Assembly: GCF_018343625.1 (NCBI RefSeq)
Contig: NZ_JAGYPG010000002.1
Coordinates: 1,283,280 to 1,347,279, forward strand
DNA length: 64,000 nt
Direction of reading: 5' to 3'
DNA from: Lederbergia citri
GTDB taxonomy: Bacteria; Bacillota; Bacilli; Bacillales; Bacillaceae_C
The position numbers were made by a program, and so were the translations under genes. Positions within the stretch are counted from its first letter, which is position 1. Each line of letters begins with the position of its first letter. This document shows positions 61,046-64,000 of the stretch, piece by piece. The notes below the pieces were generated by a model that saw only the letters and a program-made list of their open reading frames with translations, was not told where the DNA came from and searched no databases.

Positions 61046-61818
61046 ATGGATGTGCATGCAATATTTATTGACATGGATGGTACACTACTAAGTGCCTCAA
61101 ACAAGATTTCTCAACGAAATATTCAAGCCCTTTATAGGCTTATTAATCAGGGAGTCAAGGTTTTTCTAGCGACTGGCCGACATTATGAAATAATTTACGA
61201 ACTCCTATGATCTGTTTGAATGGTGCAGCTATTCACGATGCAGAGACAGGAATTGCTATACAAACGAAAACCCTCCGACTGAACGAGGAACGATTCCACC
61301 ATCTGACAGCTGAAAATCCTTGTAATGTTATTATTCATACAGCAAATGGGGTTTATTGTAAGGAAACAAATGAAGAAATAGATTATTGGACAACAGTTGG
61401 TAAAATTCCGCCACAGTATATTGGAGATTTAAGACAGGCAAATTACCAAGATGTTCTTAAATATAGTGTTCGAACTGGTGTACCAAATCCTGAATTATCC
61501 ATTTTGTTTAAAAAGGAAGCAGAAGTCATCAATTGGGATGACGGGTTTGAAATGGTTGCCCCTAATGTCTCCAAATGGTCTGCTATAAAAAGCTTACTAC
61601 AGGCATTTCGAATAAATCCACATGAAGTCGCAGCCATTGGAGACGGACCAAATGATATAGAGATGCTTCGTAATGTTGGTATTGGAGTGGCAATGGGCAA
61701 CGCTAGCGAAGAGGTTAAAGCAGCAGCTAATTTTATTACAGGACACCACGAAAATGATGGATTAGCTGAGTTTATTGAAGGTTATCTACTTAAATCATTT
61801 GAGCCATATGTGGTTTAG
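61046..61818 (+). pseudogene. Cof-type HAD phosphatase, frameshifted by a small deletion
   Basis: The HAD gene is in two frames. The first reads MDVHAIFIDMDGTLLSASN and continues to LATGRHYEIIY (motif I DMDGT, nucleophile Asp9), stopping at 61210. The second, from about 61201, begins TPMICLNGAAIH and continues to the end with AIGDGPNDIEMLRNVGIGVAMGNA (motif IV). In intact relatives about 8-10 residues lie between IIY and TPMIC, so a short out-of-frame deletion has broken the gene near 61194. A GAGGAGG site precedes ATG 61046. It once was a sugar-phosphatase-like protein and might have served the ugp operon. Confidence 0.75.
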
Positions 61819-61839
61819 GATATATTTTTTGTAGTAAAA

Positions 61840-61903
61840 AAGAATCAAAAAAAGGAAGAAAAGGTTCTGTGTCGTGCACTCCATTTACAACATGACACAG
61901 AAC
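61840..61903 (-). terminator. Terminator of the sigma/anti-sigma operon
   Basis: GTTCTGTGTC (61864-61873) pairs with GACACAGAAC (61894-61903) and extends by three pairs with one G-U. On the minus strand a T-rich run (CCTTTTCTTCCTTTTTTT) follows. Confidence 0.8.
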
Positions 61904-61914
61904 TTCCATGTTCT

Positions 61915-63189
61915 TCAATTAGAAAAATACTTATCATACGGTAATTCGAACTTCCAAGGCCCCCTTATGATCACTTCCGGCTCCGTTAGTGTTATTTTCA
62001 CCTTTTTACTATTCGGTTTAATATCAAACTCGAGATACTCTAACTCTTTCGTTTGTTCATTAATTTTAGCCATATGACTCATTGAATCAATCCTAAAGTT
62101 ATGCAAGGATTTTGAAGTTTGCTCATTGTAATTTAGATTTACATAGAGTCTTAGCTGATCATCGTTTATTCGTTCTAGCTTTGTAATCGTAGCAGGAAAA
62201 CCTGCTATTTCGAAAGATTTTTCAACATCTATCACGCCATGAGAAGGAATATCTAGCGAAAGCTTAACCTTATCATCATACGTTACATTAATTTCAGGAA
62301 TGGTCATGTTATACGTTTTGCCATCACTTCCTGATAAATCAAAATAAAATTCACGCACAGGGTTAGAAAGTCCCCAATCATACTGGATGGGGTATACTTT
62401 GCCTGCCACATCGGCTACATATAACCTTTTATCCTCATGAACACCATCGATCCCAAAATCTATTATTTTTAAATCCTTTGGTTGCTGAGATACTAAAGCA
62501 ACTCTTGCCAGCCCATCCATCTTATTAGCAATAGCAGTAATGGTCACTCCGTTAACTGCCGCAGTTCCACCCATATCCTGATAACGATCAAATGATTTTG
62601 CTTTATTTAAGGTAAGTGGAATAACTATTTCTGGATTCTCTGCTATTATAAGTTTCATTTGACCTTTTAGATCCAACTTTCCTTCATGCCAATAGGATCC
62701 AGTCCATTTTCCATTACTTCCCCATACCATTTGGGAAGATTTTATTGTATATTCCTCCCCTTTTCCATTCACTAATTTTACACTTTGATATTTTTCTACA
62801 TTTGTCCCATTCATCGTAATGTATGTCATTTCATCATCGACTACCATACCCGTTACAACAAGTGATCCTCCGTCCACTTCGGTTGATATGGGCTGATCTA
62901 ACACATATCTTTCCTGTGGGGCATCATCTTCAACGACCGTGCCTATTCCCGGTATATACTGCAGAGCTTTTTGAATGGTAGCTAATACTTGCGTGTTGAA
63001 AACAGCTGATGATAGTATAATTACAACTAAAACCGATGCTGCGAGGATTCTTCTATTCGCCCATTTTTTTACTATTCTCTTATTTCCTTTATACTCCGAC
63101 AATGCTTGTTGAATTCCCATTTTACTTCTTCGATGGAGCTCTAGAGGAATCTGGATTTCTTCAATTTCTCTTTTAATTTCATTGCTCAT
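61915..63189 (-). CDS. DUF4179-type transmembrane anti-sigma factor
   Basis: A 424-residue protein with a short cytosolic part (1-48), one membrane helix (about 49-66, ILAASVLVVIILSSAVF) and a large outer domain rich in beta strands. The N-terminal region before the helix binds the sigma factor in this family, and VLATIQKALQYIPGIGTVV after the helix is typical of DUF4179 proteins. It starts inside the sigma gene, overlapping it by 11 bases, so the two are coupled. The outer domain probably senses an envelope stress or ligand; which one is unknown. Confidence 0.8.
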   Translation of the reverse strand: MSNEIKREIEEIQIPLELHRRSKMGIQQALSEYKGNKRIVKKWANRRILAASVLVVIILSSAVFNTQVLATIQKALQYIPGIGTVVEDDAPQERYVLDQPISTEVDGGSLVVTGMVVDDEMTYITMNGTNVEKYQSVKLVNGKGEEYTIKSSQMVWGSNGKWTGSYWHEGKLDLKGQMKLIIAENPEIVIPLTLNKAKSFDRYQDMGGTAAVNGVTITAIANKMDGLARVALVSQQPKDLKIIDFGIDGVHEDKRLYVADVAGKVYPIQYDWGLSNPVREFYFDLSGSDGKTYNMTIPEINVTYDDKVKLSLDIPSHGVIDVEKSFEIAGFPATITKLERINDDQLRLYVNLNYNEQTSKSLHNFRIDSMSHMAKINEQTKELEYLEFDIKPNSKKVKITLTEPEVIIRGPWKFELPYDKYFSN

Positions 63190-63730
63190 TCATATCACCC
63201 GCCTCTAATAGGATCCGAAGCTTTTTCAAAGCCCTATAAAGAATTGTTTTTCCCGTACCGAGTGGAATACCTAAGATTTTCGCAATCTCCTTTATGGTGT
63301 AATCATGGTAATACCTTAAAATAATGACACCTTTTTCATCCTCATCTAACGAATAAATCAAGTCTTTTAATGATAACGAGAGTGAAATATCTTGATTTTC
63401 ACCTTTTGTTAGGAACTCATCAAACTCGGGATTTAATTGAATTACTTTCTTTCGTTTTCTCAATACATCGATCGAACAACTGATGGCAATTTTTATAAGC
63501 CAAGTTTTGAAATATCTAGGTTCTTTTAATTGATGAATAGATTTAAAGGATCGATATGCGGTTTCCTGAACGACATCTAAAGCATCTTCTTGATTTTTTA
63601 AGTACACATAGGCTGTCCGATAGATGTCTTCTTCAAATTTCTGAAACAAGCATAAATATGCTTGATCATCGCCAAGCTGGGCTTTTTTTACCAAATTAAT
63701 AATTTTACTCACCTCTTGAACTTGCTCCAT
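63179..63730 (-). CDS. ECF sigma factor
   Basis: A 183-residue RNA polymerase sigma factor. Region 2 is FEEDIYRTAYVYLKNQEDALDVVQETAYRSF with -10-binding part AYRSFKSIHQLKEPRYFKTWL; region 4 is EDEKGVIILRYYHDYTIKEIAKILGIPLGTGKTILYRALKKL in two parts around ITIKEI, recognising the -35. Neither ATG 63730 nor the upstream GTG 63745 has a good ribosome binding site; ATG is chosen. It is controlled by the anti-sigma factor that follows and most likely drives its own operon, though no ECF promoter motif could be placed with confidence. Confidence 0.85.
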   Translation of the reverse strand: MEQVQEVSKIINLVKKAQLGDDQAYLCLFQKFEEDIYRTAYVYLKNQEDALDVVQETAYRSFKSIHQLKEPRYFKTWLIKIAISCSIDVLRKRKKVIQLNPEFDEFLTKGENQDISLSLSLKDLIYSLDEDEKGVIILRYYHDYTIKEIAKILGIPLGTGKTILYRALKKLRILLEAGDMNEQ

Positions 63731-63799
63731 ACTAATTAGACGCACAGCTTAGTCATTTGGCTTTAAACAATTAAATTTTGTATCGGACGGCGTATTCAA

Positions 63800-63831
63800 A
63801 AAATAAAGCCATAGGGAAATTCCCTTGGCTT
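63800..63831 (-). terminator. Terminator of the gene entering from the right
   Basis: AAGCCA, one base, AGGGAA (63806-63818) pairs with TTCCCT-TGGCTT (63820-63831) with a one-base bulge. On the minus strand TTTATTTTTTG follows. It lies about 57 bases past the stop at 63888. Confidence 0.65.
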
Positions 63832-63887
63832 ATGTTCCATTTCATCATCTGTATTTCCCTCATTTTTTCGCGACTCACTTGCAATAG

Positions 63888-64000
63888 CTATTTATATATC
63901 TTGTTTTTTACAAAATCAGTAAATTCAGTAACACTATTAAACAAGGCATTAGCCTCTATAGAAAATTGCTCTGTTTGATAATCTGGCAGCCATTGAACAC
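63888..64000 (-). CDS. End of an unknown gene, cut by the window edge
   Basis: One minus-strand frame is open from the window edge to a TAG at 63888-63890 and gives 36 residues, starting VQWLPDYQTEQFSIEANALF and ending DFVKNKIYK. The residues look like a normal protein end, the other two frames are closed, and a terminator follows. Function cannot be told. Confidence 0.5.
   Translation of the reverse strand, partial: VQWLPDYQTEQFSIEANALFNSVTEFTDFVKNKIYK

Noticed and set aside
63778..63978. 66-codon plus-strand frame at the right end
   Set aside because: It crosses the terminator hairpin at 63806-63831 and is antisense to the better-supported minus-strand gene end at 63888.

Overview
The window looks like chromosome from a low-GC Gram-positive of the Bacillus type (a Bacillus/Neobacillus-like member of Bacillaceae). 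Reasons: AT-rich DNA, strong AGGAGG-type ribosome binding sites in front of almost every gene, frequent TTG/GTG starts, SigA-type promoters, PerR-, PhoP- and DUF24/HxlR-type regulatory sites, and gene sets familiar from Bacillus (catDE, adaA/alkA/ogt, ahpCF, an appDFABC-ordered peptide transporter, LytTR-DUF3021, a 3D/LysM wall protein). No rRNA, tRNA, CRISPR array, insertion sequence or prophage was seen. The species cannot be fixed from the sequence alone.

Layout. 1-6.1 kb: end of an unknown gene, an MFS exporter, a DMT permease and a large RND pump. 6.1-12.5 kb: a small LSm-like Gly/Tyr-rich protein and several membrane proteins, including a CPBP protease and an alpha/beta hydrolase operon. 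12.8-14.8 kb: a copper-amine-oxidase-like protein with an altered cofactor motif, then a GntR fragment. 14.9-18.4 kb: a catDE-like quinone/catechol detoxification operon (DoxX, ring-cleaving dioxygenase, LLM oxidoreductase, FMN reductase) divergent from a CatR-like regulator, with a clear promoter and operator. 18.9-24.3 kb: NupC permease, an MBL hydrolase, and a TetR-controlled redox group (FMN reductase, DsbA/FrnE-like protein, YdhR-like monooxygenase). 24.4-26.5 kb: a ParM-ParR-like DNA segregation cassette with an iteron array in the place of a centromere.

26.8-36.6 kb: LysM/3D wall protein, NTF2-like protein, LytTR-DUF3021 pair, membrane-anchored hydrolase, Gfo/Idh/MocA dehydrogenase, an alkylation-repair operon (adaA-alkA-ogt) preceded by an internally deleted gene, an amino-acid permease and a LURP-one protein. 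36.9-41.3 kb: PerR-box-preceded ahpCF and a two-component system. 41.5-51.6 kb: small membrane proteins, the peptide ABC transporter operon and an AraC-type regulator with a DUF1835-like C-terminal part. 51.8-55.0 kb: SWIM-SNF2 helicase. 55.2-60.9 kb: a ugp-type sugar-phosphate ABC operon behind five PhoP half-sites at exact 11-bp spacing, with a beta-CASP-like metallo-hydrolase as its last gene. 61-64 kb: a frameshifted HAD phosphatase, an ECF sigma/anti-sigma pair and the end of an unknown gene.

The features most worth following are the ParM cassette with its iterons, the PhoP-ugp-metallohydrolase operon, the amine-oxidase-like orphan, and a family of short dispersed inverted repeats (three copies) with a companion motif. 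Several genes are decayed by deletion (14604, 34058, 61046).
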